A program made the translations under genes and the position numbers. From Mallotus nudiflorus (taxonomy: Eukaryota > Streptophyta > Magnoliopsida > Malpighiales > Euphorbiaceae), in assembly GCA_947683625.1 (NCBI GenBank), contig CANTUR010000282.1, forward strand, positions 2,232,001-2,296,000: 64,000 nucleotides of DNA, given 5' to 3'. Below the pieces are notes generated by a model. The model made no database searches. It was given only the letters and a program-made list of their open reading frames with translations, and was not told where the DNA came from. Positions 35,424-49,600 of the stretch are shown piece by piece. How positions within the stretch are numbered: position 1 is the first letter of the stretch; every line of letters begins with the position of its first letter.

Positions 35424-37590
35424 ATTGTCATGCTTATTGTTTATTACTCTGCATTGTTACAATATTTGGTGACCATAAAAATTTTCGTTGGGTTTACAAC
35501 ACAATCAACATCTTTTGGGGGAGCCCTGAAAGTCAGGCATTTTCAAATCATTTTTTGCCTTGTTTAGGTTTCTCTGTAATGCTCTTATTATTGAAGCAAT
35601 AAGGTATGCAGCGTTGAGTGAAAGGGATTGATATTTTGGTGCCTTTTAAGGAAGCACAAAGCAACACTTGTTTTTGTCGATGTTTTCCGAATGAATCAGT
35701 CCTTGCTTGGATGCTTTACACTTTTCACAGGCAGAGTGTATGGTGTTTATTTTAGTTCAACCGCCAGCCTGACCCATGTGCCACTTTTGGACGAACGAGC
35801 AATCGGGCTATAGAATAGGGGGGTCATTACACACTGAGATTATAAGTAGCAGAGCGGAACCTAGTATCTTTGAAACACAAGTTGTGCCTATTACCCGAAG
35901 CTTGTTCTTTATTGTTATAATAATAAATATTGAATAAAGTTATTTTATTTACTGGATACATTCTAACCTGTCTCTTTTAGGTGTACTAATTTTCAATATG
36001 TTGGTTCAACTGCCGGCAAAGTCTAGACAAGTGCATGAACCTTTTTAGGTGCATAGCGTGATAGATTAAACTCTCTTTAGCTACAAGCTTAATCGAAATG
36101 CAATAAGGAAGTGAATAATTTTGTTTATTGAGAGATTGGGTTCTCCAAACAAATGGAATCCTGTTTAAAATAGCAATGCACACTTTCCATTCTTGAGAAG
36201 AGAATTCTCTGTAATCATGATAATTAGTGAGTTTTAGCTATGACTCTGGTTCTACTCACAAGTGCTACCACTTTAATTAAAAAAAAAAAGCCTTTCCTTT
36301 TTTTTTATTTGCTTCTCTAAAAGAAGTATCCAAATGTATATTCTTTCCAAAAAAAGAGGTTTGAAAAATTTTAAAAAATATAATGTAACAAAAAATTTTC
36401 AAGTGTTTTTTTTTTTCTGAAAAATTAATTATGAACCATAGCGTATGCATATGTGAGATTACTACGATTTCTAAACTAATTATAATTAAATAAGAATTGA
36501 GGTTTAACTCGAGTAAATAGTATCTTGAATTTAATTTTTCTATACTACTAAATATATATATATTTTTTAATATTTAAGTTTGTAAAATGCTCATAAAAGT
36601 TATTTAAACAAAAATACTGATAACTAGTAGTAGTAGTGATTTTTAGATGAGCAAACTAATCCCACAATGCAAATGAACAAAAACAAGTTAAAAACATTTT
36701 TTTTTCTTTTTAATATAAAAAAAAAAATTGGAGAACCCACAAAGAATCCCACACCATTAACACTGCCTGCTTCAGTTGTTGGAGAGAATGGATCACGTCC
36801 CTGTCACTCTCACTCAAAAAATACAGCTCCACACATAGATAGACACAACCTTGTGGTACTGTTCAATATGAATTTTCGGGTTAGGGCATTTTTCCAGTTG
36901 CCATACATAATTACGTCAATCTAATTTGATTTTGATATGAGTATAACTATAAAGATATAATTTTTTAAAAAATTTAATATAGTGAATACAATACATATAT
37001 TATAATTTAAATTTAAAATTTTATTTTTAACCCTACATTGATTGTTATGTTGGAATAATTTTTTTTATTAATTTAAATTTTCAATATTTAAAATCTATTA
37101 ATTTTAAATTATGTACACTATAATTCGATCTCAAAATGTCGCGAAAACAGCTGTTGCTAAATGATTTCGACCGCATTTGTTTGTGTTTTTAGTGACACTT
37201 TGGTTAGTTAGTTAGCCAAGAAAAACACTTGTTGAGACTGTAACACTGAACTGGCCATCCTTTGGTCTCTTACGTTTCATTGTAAGTATCGAAACCCATC
37301 TTTTAAAATTAAATAAATATAAAAAATATTTTTTCATTTATTGGCCTCTTCACCCTCCTTTTTGTTCCTTCTTTTATTTTTTGGTTTTTTGATTTCTTTT
37401 GTCCTCAGATTTCTCAGTCCCGATTCTTCGATTAAATCGCCACCATTTATCACCTCTTCCTACGAATCTCCGCCGCCGCCGCCACCACCCATTTCTTTAC
37501 TTTCTTTTATAGCTATTTATTCATTGTTTTGGATCTTTGCATTTTCTTTTTCTGCTAAAAAAAAGGTTGCTGCTTCTTTTTTAGTTAACA
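35424..37590. other. Intergenic DNA between MPP-beta and BCCP
   Basis: Contains the MPP-beta 3' UTR (to about 35900), AT-rich DNA with homopolymer runs, and the BCCP promoter and leader, which includes a CCG/CCA-repeat (37469-37490) and TTT-rich tracts. Open frames here (for example 36667-36924 and 37341-37619) show no domain; the latter overlaps the BCCP start in another frame. Confidence 0.5.
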
Positions 37591-39627
37591 ATGGCATCTA
37601 CATCGGTTCCCTGCTCTAAGACCTCTCTTATTGCTCGCATTGGATCAAATGCCTCTAACCCACTTCCCAGAAACTCCATTTCCTTCTTCCCTCGTGGATT
37701 TCAGGTCTGTTCTTTTTCTTATTCTTCTTCTTGTTGTTCTTCTTCCATTGAGTAATGTGTGTATTTTTGGCTGTTGAAAATTTTCTTTTTGTTTGCTTTA
37801 GCTTTATAATTATATATGCATTTGTTATGTTTTTACGTTTCTGTTAATTATCTCATGGGCCGATGTCTTTTCTTTTTTTTATAAGCTTTATTGAACTCTT
37901 TCTTGTGCCTGCTCTGGAAATAGCTGAAGTTTCAAACTTTTGAAGCTTTGGTTTATCTTTTATGCACATGTAGTTTGAGTTAATTGGTGTAAAGATACAA
38001 ACTTTGATATGGAATTAGTTTCAAAACCTGAATTATGGCATCTGCTAGTGCGGGGCAGTAAGGGAGTTGAAGACTGATTGTGGACGTTGCTTCTCTTTAA
38101 TTTTCATTTGGTGGGTTATAATGAGTTCTTTGCTCTTGGAAATATCAATGTAAAATAGAATTTTGATCTTTGGATCTTGTTTCTTTAGTTTCACCTCACC
38201 TGTTCAATTGTAAGCCTGTCTAATATTCAAGCTTTGAGCTCACGAAGGCATAGGAATTGGTGTTATCTAACCATTACGTTAAGACTTAGCTACGAGCTTT
38301 TTTAATTTGAACTTATATTAGTGTTCTTTTCTTGATTGTGGGATGATACAAAACACGACTTCTTTTTTGCAGTGGCCTAACTGGAAGCAATCTTCTGTTA
38401 CAAAGGTGAAGGCACAGCTAAATGAGGTAAGATTTTGCCGATTGGATTAAGAGAGGATCGTATGTTTATTGTAATAAACACATTGACTAATCCTATTTTT
38501 AAATCAAGGTTATTCTCAAGGATCCTTCAAATTCTGTGCCTGTACTGGACACTAACTCCAAAGTTGCGTCATCTGAGGTAAAGGATGAGTCTGTGATAAA
38601 GAACGTTCCAGATGCATCAGCAATTACAGCATTCATGACCCAAGTGTCAGACATTGTCAAGTATGTAAAAACCACCTACATTTTCAGTGCCAGTGCATAT
38701 TTCTAGTAATTTCATTTATTTTGTTGTTTGAACTTACACAATTTTCATGGACAGGCTTGTGGATTCAAGAGATATCACGGAGCTCCAACTGAAGCAACTA
38801 GATTGTGAGCTCATAATAAGGAAAAAGGAGGCCTTGCAGCCACCTCCAGCAGCTCCAGTCATTGCAATGCCTTCTTATCAAAATGCCATGCTTCCACCTC
38901 CACCACCAGCTGCTCCAGCACCGGCTCCTGGCGCTGTTCCTACAGGTTCCGCTCCTCCAGCTCCTGCACCAGCCTTGCCTTCCCCTGCAAAGGCAGCTTC
39001 GTCATCTCATCCACCACTTAAATGCCCCATGGCAGGAACCTTCTATAGGTGTCCAGCACCTGGTGAACCCCCATTTGTCAAGGTAAGTGCTTATGTTAGG
39101 TGGCCTACCATATGAATGCTGGTGCCGCTGGTGATACACAAGAGTTCAATTTCTTGGAAAATTATGGTTAAAAATGTTACTATGCCAAGCAATAGTTTTT
39201 TTGGTTTTAACTTTTAGATATTTCTTTTACAGGTAGGAGATAAAGTGCAGAAAGGACAAGTCATTTGCATCATTGAGGCCATGAAGCTAATGAATGAAAT
39301 TGAAGTATGTCTCTCCTTGTTCTCATCATTTCATGTGTTGGCTGAGGCTTATAATGTTACCTCATTATTTCATGTGTTGTCCGATAGACTAGTGTGCATT
39401 CATTATTATCTGTTTGATTTCTTAATTGTTTTGTGGTTTTTTAGGCTGATCAATCAGGAACTATAACTGAGATTCTGGTAGAGGACGGAAAATCAGTTAG
39501 TGTGGACATGGTAATGTTCTTGCGTTTTCTTTTCCCACACATATATTATGCACTTTTATCTTATATTCTATATTCTAAAGTTTTGTCTGTTCATTCAATG
39601 CAGCCTTTGTTTGTCATTGTACCTTGA
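37591..39627 (+). CDS. BCCP: Biotin carboxyl carrier protein of plastid acetyl-CoA carboxylase
   Basis: Seven exons: 37591-37704, 38373-38426, 38509-38660, 38755-39082, 39233-39304, 39445-39510, 39604-39627. They give 269 residues, near the usual 270-280. The start ATG in AACAATGGC is a near-ideal plant context. The Ser/Arg-rich N-terminus looks like a plastid transit peptide. A helical N-domain (AFMTQVSDIVKLVDSRDITE) leads to a Pro/Ala-rich flexible linker, then the biotinyl domain with CPMAGTFYRCPAPGEPPFVK and the biotinylation motif CIIEAMKLMNEIE. The acceptor lysine is Lys234. BCCP carries the carboxybiotin between the biotin carboxylase and carboxyltransferase parts of the heteromeric plastid enzyme, which makes malonyl-CoA for fatty-acid synthesis. 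The last exon encodes only PLFVIVP. Confidence 0.96.
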
Positions 39628-40619
39628 AAGATCATCATCATATGCAATAACATCCATTGTTTCCGGCTGGAGAAGTAACTCAAACTTAAATGTTGCAATA
39701 TCAACTTTCCATATTTATTCTGTAATTTTCAAAAAGAATAATTATCTCATTTTACCTTTTATACTGCATGATTATTGTATTGGATATGTAGAAGAAAGCC
39801 TTAAGGCTTTAGAATATAGTTCTGTGCCTATTTTAGACATTCTTTTTGGAGTGAATTCTGAAGATTATCTCTCTGACTCAATAAACTTGTAACTGGAGTA
39901 TAGATGCTTTGATAAGATCACTACTACATGGCAGCGACTCTTGCTTTTTTGCTAGAAAATCATCATAGACCTCATTCAGTTTTCCTCTCTGCTAATACCA
40001 AAAAACATATATATATATTAGATTCATTCTTGACTTTTTAAGACGAGAAGAAAAACGGGTTGTAGACGATGAAAAATAATTCGAAGCTTAAAATGTACTC
40101 CATCAATTTTTGTCAATTAACTAATCCAAAACAAAATAAATCATGCAATTAATACAACAGTACAAATGGAGAATTTATTTTGGGGTAAAGGAAATTGACG
40201 AGCGCAATCGAAATTTTCCAATGATTCTAATTGCTATGCAGAAGACATCTCAAAAATTGGGAGAAAGGATTTGAGAGTGATTGCTGCTGCTGCTCTACAA
40301 ATAAGAGGCTAAACACCGTGCTGGCAACTAATACAAAAAACTTGAATTTCATTGATGGAAAAGAATGTAGTCAATACTCAATATATTGTACGAAATACAA
40401 ACACGGAAACAGCTCCAAAAAGTCCCCACCCCCCCACAACACAGGACCGTACTAGCAGAACCCAACCCGCACATCCCGAGTCAGTCCCCTCTTGCTGCTT
40501 TCTTCTGTTTCCGGAAATTCTTTCTGTTTTGCTGTCATTCTATCCTTTTTTGCTTTCCTTTTTTTTCCCCTCCTAATTAATGTACATGTTAGCCTACCTG
40601 TTTAATATTTACAAATCTA
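39628..40619. other. Convergent 3' ends of BCCP and SCC2
   Basis: About 1 kb separates two stop codons on opposite strands. It should hold both 3' UTRs. The open frames at 39548-39892 and 40231-40580 overlap these UTRs and show no domain. No separate gene is supported. Confidence 0.55.
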
Positions 40620-43600
40620 TCATCGCTGCCTACATGCTCTAGTGTTGTTACTTCTCCTCCCACTACTGCTTAGCTTCCGTACCCCTCCTGTCCAGTCTGC
40701 ATCATCATCGTCATCATCATCAACTCCATTTGTACGTCCGTGTTTTGTCTTTCTTGGGGTAGGGCGCTTCCTCTTGATGTTTGCAGTGTAAGTGCTGTAA
40801 TCAACAGCGTCTTCTTTTAAAGCACTCTTGAATTCCTGCCAAACAAGGCTGGTAAGATAAGGATACGGACGGAACATTTATAAAGTTGAACCTAGCTCCA
40901 TTCCTTTCCTAGGTAAGTGATGCCCCAGAATTTTTGATGTTCACATTACCTGATATCTCTGTACCAAATCTTCATATGTTGATGGCATGCTAGTAGACGT
41001 TTCGCTGATGTCAAGGGGAATGTTCTGCCTTGACAGAGCTTCTCCTTGTTTTGGAGGTGTGTTTGGATCGAACTCCTGGTTGTAGATGCATCAAGTGAAG
41101 TTAGTTGCAACCATGCATCTAAATAATACGTCTGCAGCAAAGAGATACAACAGGAGAAGACAAGTTTAGGTGCTCTACCTGGCAGCGGGCATCATTCAGG
41201 CTATACACAATCTTCAGATGCCTCTTGAGCTTCATAAGGAGCTGCAATGCAGTAGCTGATAGACAGTCAACCTGCACACCCACCCCAGATGAAGAAGTCA
41301 GATGCAAGAAAAAATTTGTACCTAATTGTTTGCATGTGAGAGAAAGTAAAGGCCGCATCACTAAGGATATGCCCTATGAATCCAAAACCAACACATTCTT
41401 TATTTTGTACAAATAGCACCACTGCTTCAAAATGTACCTGGATTTTCCCCACATCATCTTTTGAGATGCTGAAAGAATCACTGGAGGTCGTCTTATCCAT
41501 CTTTACATCTCTTGAGGCATCAATGTTCATAACAAAATGAGGATCTTCCTGAAATGTTCCATTCAAATCAAATGATGTCAAAGGAGCTATATCAGGCTGA
41601 GCAACTGGCTCTTGTTGAATTATCCCATTCAAATCCATTGTGGTCAAATGTTGAAAAAAGGGCTGCACAGCTGGCTGTTGTTGAACTATCCCATTCGTAT
41701 CCATTGTGATCATATGATGGGAAATTGGCTGAGCTGGCTCTTGTTGAATTATCCCATTTTCATGGGATACTTTCCGAGCATTTCTTTTTGACAAGTGTGA
41801 AATCAAACCCTTCATATTTGCTTCAAGTGGTCCAACCCTAATTTGTGTTATCCGATTTATAGAATAAATCAAGTAAAGAGGTTCATCAGGTAAAGTAAAT
41901 GGCAGCATAGCGAGTACTTCTGTGCAGTACCTGTAAAAGGAAACCACCTGAATGTGAATATTATATGAAACTGGAATAATGAAATCTGGAACTGGCACTG
42001 AAGAACACTCACATCAAAAATGGAACAACTGAATCAGTCCAGCTTGGGTTATCAAATTTGCGCACAATAGAAGACATGAATTTATTCCTTGAAACACGAT
42101 TTCCACGAATAAGCCTGTAGATTCGAGAGACTCCAAGCCTTGCTTGAGCAAGAGAGCCACCTTCAGGCTTCCCTTTCATATTTCCGGGAGCTCTAGATTG
42201 GAGCTTTTGGTTTACGTTTTCAGGAGAGACACCACTAATTGATTGCATGAATATAAATGACAGCTGAAGGCCATCCCCCAACCGGCTTTCGAAAAAAGAA
42301 GGGTACCTGGAAAAGAAGCCATTTGTAAGTTGGCATGACTAACATTAATGAGGGGGGAAAAGTGAATCAAGAAGTGTACTTCTCATTCATATTCATCAGT
42401 AAATGATGGGCCAACTTTGAGTTCAACTCCAAAGGATCTGTTTCAAGTGCTATAAGGTAGGGAACACAAGTGATAGGATGCACCAATCCTTGACGTAGCA
42501 CCACCTCCACAATCTGCAATGAGAAAATACTAAGAAATATAAAAATCAAGACACGACTCCAAAATTTAGCAACTAACATCAAGTGGAATTCCACCATCAT
42601 GTTCTCTAGCCAGGTGCACAGAAGCAGTAAGACCATGAAATCTACCATCTAGTTCTGAACCAAGATATCATTAAAAAGTTTCTAGCAAAGAACTTTTTTA
42701 ATAATCAACCTGGAAATTATTATCTATGATAACAGTACAATATCATTTTCAAATTTTCCTAAGGCCTGTGAACATTATTTTTCATCTTTTCCTCAGGTCA
42801 TTCATAAAATGCTCATTTTACTTTATAATCCAGAGATGGACCAGGGACACAGTCTCTCACCTTAAGAGCAGTCTGGCGAACTTGTTCGTTGAAATCCAAG
42901 CACCTTCCCAAAATATTATCCCAATACAACTGAACTATACCCCCACAGATGTTAGTATCACCTGCACCTGCAGCAACAGGTACACTATGTGCCCCTTCTA
43001 CAGGGTAAGTATTAGCAGCATTATCACTGGCTTTATCTGTTCCCATTTGGCTTTCAGCATCGAGAAGATACTCATACATGTTTTGCAGTGATTGTATCTG
43101 AACAGAAGAATGATTAGTATTCAGTGAGAAAAAGGACCTGTAGAACAATGGGGGGGCATTATTACCTTAAGACGAACGTCAGAACCGGAAGATAAAGTTG
43201 CCTCCAATATTTTCCCGATGTCCTTTTCCAGCATAAATTCAGGCCTAGCAATTAGAACAAAACCTAGAGCCTACAAGAATTACAAACTAGATAAGTACAC
43301 CCCGAAACTAAAGCAGGCTTCAGAAAAACTACGAATCAGACACAGCATACCTGCAAAGATCTAACTTTTATACCAAAATCCTCCATACGAAGATACTTCT
43401 TAAACAAGGCAAGATTGCTGGCTAAATCAATATTTTTATTGCCAAAGGTGCTCAATAAGGAATTCCCATAGCGAATAAGTAATCCAAGACAGAACAGAGA
43501 GCGACATACTAGCTGCAATTTGAAGGCAAGTGAAAACACTCAATTCACATATTTGCATTCTTGATACAATATCAATTGACAGTTTAACGACTTTGTCATC

Positions 43601-46600
43601 TATCCAAACCATTTCACATCATCTACAAGCAAAAGTCACATAAATACAACTACATAATAATCACTTCAAAAACAATAGAAACTACCATTTTTGTAAGGAT
43701 TATAAATCCTTAACCTTGTACAAAACCCCCAATAAATACAAAATCCACATTTTTCATGGATGGAGAGAAAAGAAAGGAAAAAGCTAAATAAAAAGTGTTA
43801 AACCTTGTTTGGGAGTTTAATGAATCTGGAAAAGAAAAGAAAAGAAAAGAAAAGAGTAACAAGATATCAATTATCCCTTCAAAACCTATTTTGCTTTGCC
43901 ATAAAAAATGTTGAGCATTATCCCTCTTTCAGCTCTAATGCTGTTTAAATATGACTCTTAGGAAATTGTTTAACCACTCAATTCTTGTCTTTTCTTTACC
44001 TAATCCTTGGATTGAACACTACTGCTTCATTTCCTATCCAACAAAACAAGCTAAGAGAAAAAAAATTAATGTAGCCACCAACCTGCTTGTTGTCAGTTCC
44101 CTGGGCATCCAGACGTTTGAAGAATACCAGAATAAGATACTCAACAACACTAGCACCTTTTCCTTCCACTCTACTCAAAGAACAAAGACACCTGTAATGA
44201 GAAACAAGATCAGAATTATAAAATTGCAGCAACAGCCTTCATCTAAACAATAACATGGATACAACATTATGCATAATAAATGTCTCATATCCACATTGAA
44301 AAAGATTTGTAAACTGATACCCTCCACAATACTTTATTTTCCTACTTGGCCATTTTGCCCGCCTATAATCAGCCATGTGCAACAAAATTAAGCCATATGA
44401 ATCAACGCTTTGCAAGATCATATGCAGACAATAACTCTTAATTATAACCACATGATTAATTAATATCATATCATAATATATATGCATGTCTCTGTGTTTG
44501 GTTCAATAGAATGAAGAAGTATTAATTGTGCTTGTATGAAAAAAACTAACAAAAAAATAAACAGGTCAATATAATGCATTAATGTGCACGTTTAGATGAC
44601 AATGAATGTTGTGTGATAAAGAAAAAAGCTACAGGAAAACCATAACAAATTACAAGTAATCTATAAGCCCAATGTTGGACTTGGAGTGTCACCTACACAA
44701 GAAGCTTCTCCGCTACAAATGGTTTTTACAAGAATAAAAAAAGACTTCTCTCAACCCACCATAATGCCCAATATTTGAAAAAGGAAAGAAAGCATAGAGA
44801 GGAAAAACACAGCACACAGGCTTAAACAATCTGTAGCTAAACATTACTCCCACGATCACATATATTGAAAATATAACCATCATAGCAGCTTTAATAACTA
44901 ATGAAAAAAGGGAGAGAGATAAAAATTACTTGATGCAAGCATGGACAACTGTCAAAAATGAATGTCGAACAATCATTTGCTTCAAATCTTGTTCAAGCTC
45001 CTCAACTACACTTTGAGGCAACTTTCGGATCAAGGGAAGAACAGAATCGATTATAAAGATTATACTCTCCAGTAATTGCGCAACTGCTCGGTTGTCAACC
45101 TGAACACAAAAGAACCCATTTAGATTGCATGCATTACCTCCACCAATGGACAATTTTGTAGTAACAATGATTTAAAACATTTATTTCATTTTTCTAAGCT
45201 AGCAAGTATCAAGCAATTCAAAGCACAAAGCACCCAGTAAATTGATAATAAGCTTCAGAATTTCCAAATGAAATAGATGCACTTAAAATTCAAAACCATA
45301 TAACTACTATAGCTACATAAAACTTCTGCCAGTGCACAGATGACAGCTGCAATTAACAAATAATAAGCTTCAACAGTTCAGAATGATGGAGATGCATTTA
45401 ACATAGAGATGCATATAAAGTTAACAGTTCCACAAAGGCCATGCAAATAAATGCCAAATAATACTTAAATATCATAATGCAAAAATGAAGATCACTGCAT
45501 GAGCACAAGAAGAAAGCACGTGATATATGCACACAGAAGCTAGCACAAAAACAATTAGTGAATTATCCTCCAAAAAAAAAAAAAGCTAATAATGGAGAAC
45601 CCATACAAATAATGTTTGTTTGATTTGGAATGTTAGTAAAAGATCAGTACTGGACATATCTACATAGAGCACATCCAAGTGAACAAAAACAGATGAAACT
45701 TTCATTACAAGAAAAATTCAGCAGTGCATTCTCTTCCTAGAAAAGATGGGCGGGTAGACGAAAAAAGGCAGTATATTAAATCACATAAAACTGACCAAGT
45801 AAGGCATGCCATCTTTACCAAAGAAATCATTATGCCATCAAACTGATACCAGATAAGCACATAAAGCAAATTTCAGATAACCTGAGTCTTGAGATATGGC
45901 TGCAGAGTGACTATGAATTGTGAAGGGTCAGAAGATGGTGCACAAAGTGTAGCATCCACAACACAAAATGCGTGTAAAGCCAACACGTAAGGCAGCGTGC
46001 GAGCCTCCACTTCCTCACGGGTCATTTCTTCTACCTGAGAACAAATTTTCCAATAAGCTTCTCATAACAAAATAGACAGGCACCTGCACTAAAAAGTAGC
46101 AGCAATACCTGCAATATTCTTTCCAGTAAGCACTTGCACATTAATTCACAGCGCTTACGAACTGATGCAAGTGACACAGGATTGATTCCAGCAGCTTTAG
46201 CTGATTGTGGGAAAAAATCAAGGGAAAGGTTGCGCTTAATGACAGTAACAAGAAGCTGATGACTTGACATCCTTCTCAACATCTCAACAATCTGCTCAGT
46301 CTTCTTGCTCACTTCCAAGGGCACAGAACTACCATCTCTATAATATTGTGTCTGCGAACCAGATGGTTCCTCAAACCAGAATTCATAAAATGTCTTGGAG
46401 ACAATATCCTGGGTATAAGATAAGGATTTTCAAAAAAGAATATCCCGGGTATAAGATCAGGGAGACCAACATTTTTTATCCAAGAATTTTCAAAAAAGTA
46501 TTATTATAATATAGTCAGAGAACTTCTGACTACTACAGTGATAAAGCATACAAAGTAAGATTCACTAACTGATGACATTATGTGAGAAAAACTAGGGATG

Positions 46601-49600
46601 ATCAACTAATACTATCATATATACTATACAATTTTTTTTTTTTTAGAAAAAGAACAACAACTGAACACCAGGAACAATTCGCAGTTAACAAATAATAGTG
46701 CCAAATAGTTATTTCTGAACTCATTTTATCTGGCTAACAAATTACCTGAATACTTGATTCATCATCAGTAATGCGAGAAATTATTTCAATGCAGGCAGTT
46801 GTAAATTCAGCAAAGTTAGTATTTGAGGTGCACATATCTCGGATAATTTTGATAGCTCGTTTTCGAACACTCACTCCTGTATCTTTTATCCTCTCAGCAA
46901 CCTTCTCAAAATACTGCAACATCATGGAATTTAGTATGAGAATGAAAGAAGTAAATAATAAAATGTCTCACAAATGCAATGGAATAAGCAAACTTCGGCT
47001 ACACAAACCTGTAACCCAACATCGGGATGTGAAGCAATATGCCTACCAACAAGCTCCAGTGCTGCTTCTCTTACAGATATCGCCGAATCACAAAATCTTC
47101 CTTCAACAGCCAATTGCACACGTTTATCACGCAATACCTCTGGATCAACTTCTACAATAATACTGACCTGGCCCAACAAAGAAAAGGCAACGGAGGACTG
47201 ATTAGGTCATCAGCTATTAGGATTCAAGCATCCACAACCAAAAGCCCAGTGAACTTACCGCCCGTAAAGCCTTGGCCCTAATTACAGGAGAGTTCTCCCT
47301 TAAACTTGCCTGGAAGTAAAAAAAAAAATGTAAGAATCGAGAGCATATCATACAGAAATAGAGATGAAATGAAATATTTACAGACCAGAAGCATATGAAG
47401 AATCTTATCGAACCCTCTTGAGAAAGAACTGTTTTGTCCTAGTGCCAAAGTAATCTTCTTCACTGAATCTCTCATCAACTTTGAATAGATTGTCCCAGAA
47501 TCACGCACAACAAGATTTGATTTAAGTCGAGTAAGGTAGTAGGTGAGCTTCTGTTGAGATTTGGGATCATCCTTGTACCATAAGCACAGATAAAACCTGA
47601 AGAGACATATTATCAGTGAAATGCTACAGCAGCATATGAACAGCAAGGATAGAGCTTTCAAAACATACCATCGAACAAATAGATGCACATCATCAGCAGA
47701 TACAGAATCTTGAAGATAATTCAAGAGCAACTGTTGAACAATTTCAACTTTTGTAACAGGATCACAAGACTTTGATTTTTTTTCCAATCGATTATTATTC
47801 TTTTTCCCTTCAGCTTTGCACTGTGAATTGCAATATGATTGTAACACAAGAAGTTGCTTCTTGCAGATGCATATCTGACACTGCCAACTTCGATTCGGAG
47901 CTTCCTGTTCTCTTACTCCCATGCAATCAGCATGGAACAATCTGCGACATCCTTGGCACATAATTAGTGTTTTCTCAACCCTTCTATCTAAGCAAACACA
48001 GCATGCATCATTTGGAAAACTCAGATCAGCATTATCACCAATAATCAACTCCTGCAATACCCAAAATTTGCTCCTGCTCAAAATGACACCATCCTGCTTC
48101 AACCTTGCTGCAATTGTACCAAGAATATCAATGGCCATGGAACGTGCAGAGACATCTTTAGATTTCAGCCCAGCATTCTGGAGCAGCAAGACGCAAAGAA
48201 CCTGCAACCAAATTTTTCTTAGATTTCATCTAAACAAGATTTAAGCAAGATGCATGGTTTTCCTCAAGTTTCAGTTACAGCAGATGAAAATCAACAGAAT
48301 GGAAACAATTAAGTATAAATTGATTTTACGTATCTCACCTCCAGAATGGGAGCTGATGCAGGGTATTCAGGTAAATTTAGAGTTGTCAGTAGATCTGTTA
48401 CAAGATTTTCCATCATCACTTTCAGTTCAGAAGCATCCTGATTCTTTACAGTTGTAAAGCGCTGAAGGACTCGTGTCCAGAAAAGACAGCATGTCTCTGT
48501 TACTGCTTCATGGCATTGAGTTGGATAATTAGCATCCAATGATATTTCTAAGATAGAATTACCATTGGTCGCTTCCCTTAATGCTTCGTGAAGACTTGCA
48601 CTGCTGTGAACCAATTGGATCAACAGAGCAGTAATCATCTGAATCTGTCTCTGTTCTTCATCGGGGAGGTGGTAGGATCTTAGGGCACGCTTTGAAACTG
48701 GTATCTTCCACAGAAGCTGAACAATTTCATCTACAATGTACACACGATGCTGTGCGTATGAATAGAATATCTGTATCACCATTAAAAAAACACTTGAGAT
48801 TTGGATTGCACAAGATGAATATGTATTCTTAACAAAGTATGTATGTAAGCATACGTGTAGAATCACACATTAACAAGTGCTCAAGAAGAAACACTATGTA
48901 CAGCTTTACCCCGCTAATTAAACCAATTGCCTTCAATTGCAACAATTGGATATTATCGACCAAAAAGGTTGTGAAGCTTGTTTTCACCAGTTGTAAAATG
49001 CAACTATCTGATAACCTCTCTATCAACAACAAATCCTTCAGTAAGCCAAGTACAGTGCACAGTTTCTGTAGAATGGTACTCACAGCACCAGAGACCCTAT
49101 CAAGCAAAAGAGGAAACAATAAGCTGCCTCACCTCAAAACAATGGAATAAACTAACCATACTATTCAATGTCAGGGAATGAGCACACTTGTTCAGTGTCG
49201 ATTTCTTTTGTTTTGTACTCTTTTGAGTGCGCCGCCTCTTGCTTGCAGAACCATAGTCGTTCTCAAGTTCTTCATCTTCATCAACTGGTGATCAAATATG
49301 TAACCAGTGAAGGAAAAAATAAAGCAAACTAGCAACTAATTGATTTGCATTAAAAAGAAGGGTTACAAAGGTCACGCGGCAGAAAGTTCCGAAGTCATCA
49401 AAGTGCAAGACTTACCTTCATGTGCAATATTTTCATTTGGCTTGTGCAAAGCACGATATGATGGATCATAAGCTGCCATAACATCCATAATCTGATGCTT
49501 AGAGAACTCCAGAATCCTTTCAATGTTCTGACATGGAAATGACATGAATAGTGATGAGGGGCTAGAATCATGCAAAACACTAAGATAAGCCTACTGTCAG

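Noticed and set aside
37341..37619. 92-residue open frame overlapping the BCCP start.
   Set aside because: It is in another frame, has no ATG start and is a Phe/Leu/Ser/Pro-rich reading of the leader sequence.
49140..49187. An alternative 3' extension of SCC2 exon 8 using a later GT donor at about 49136.
   Set aside because: The shorter exon ending at 49188 restores the frame to the next exon and gives the conserved junction leading into VSGAVSTILQKL; the longer version does not match plant SCC2.
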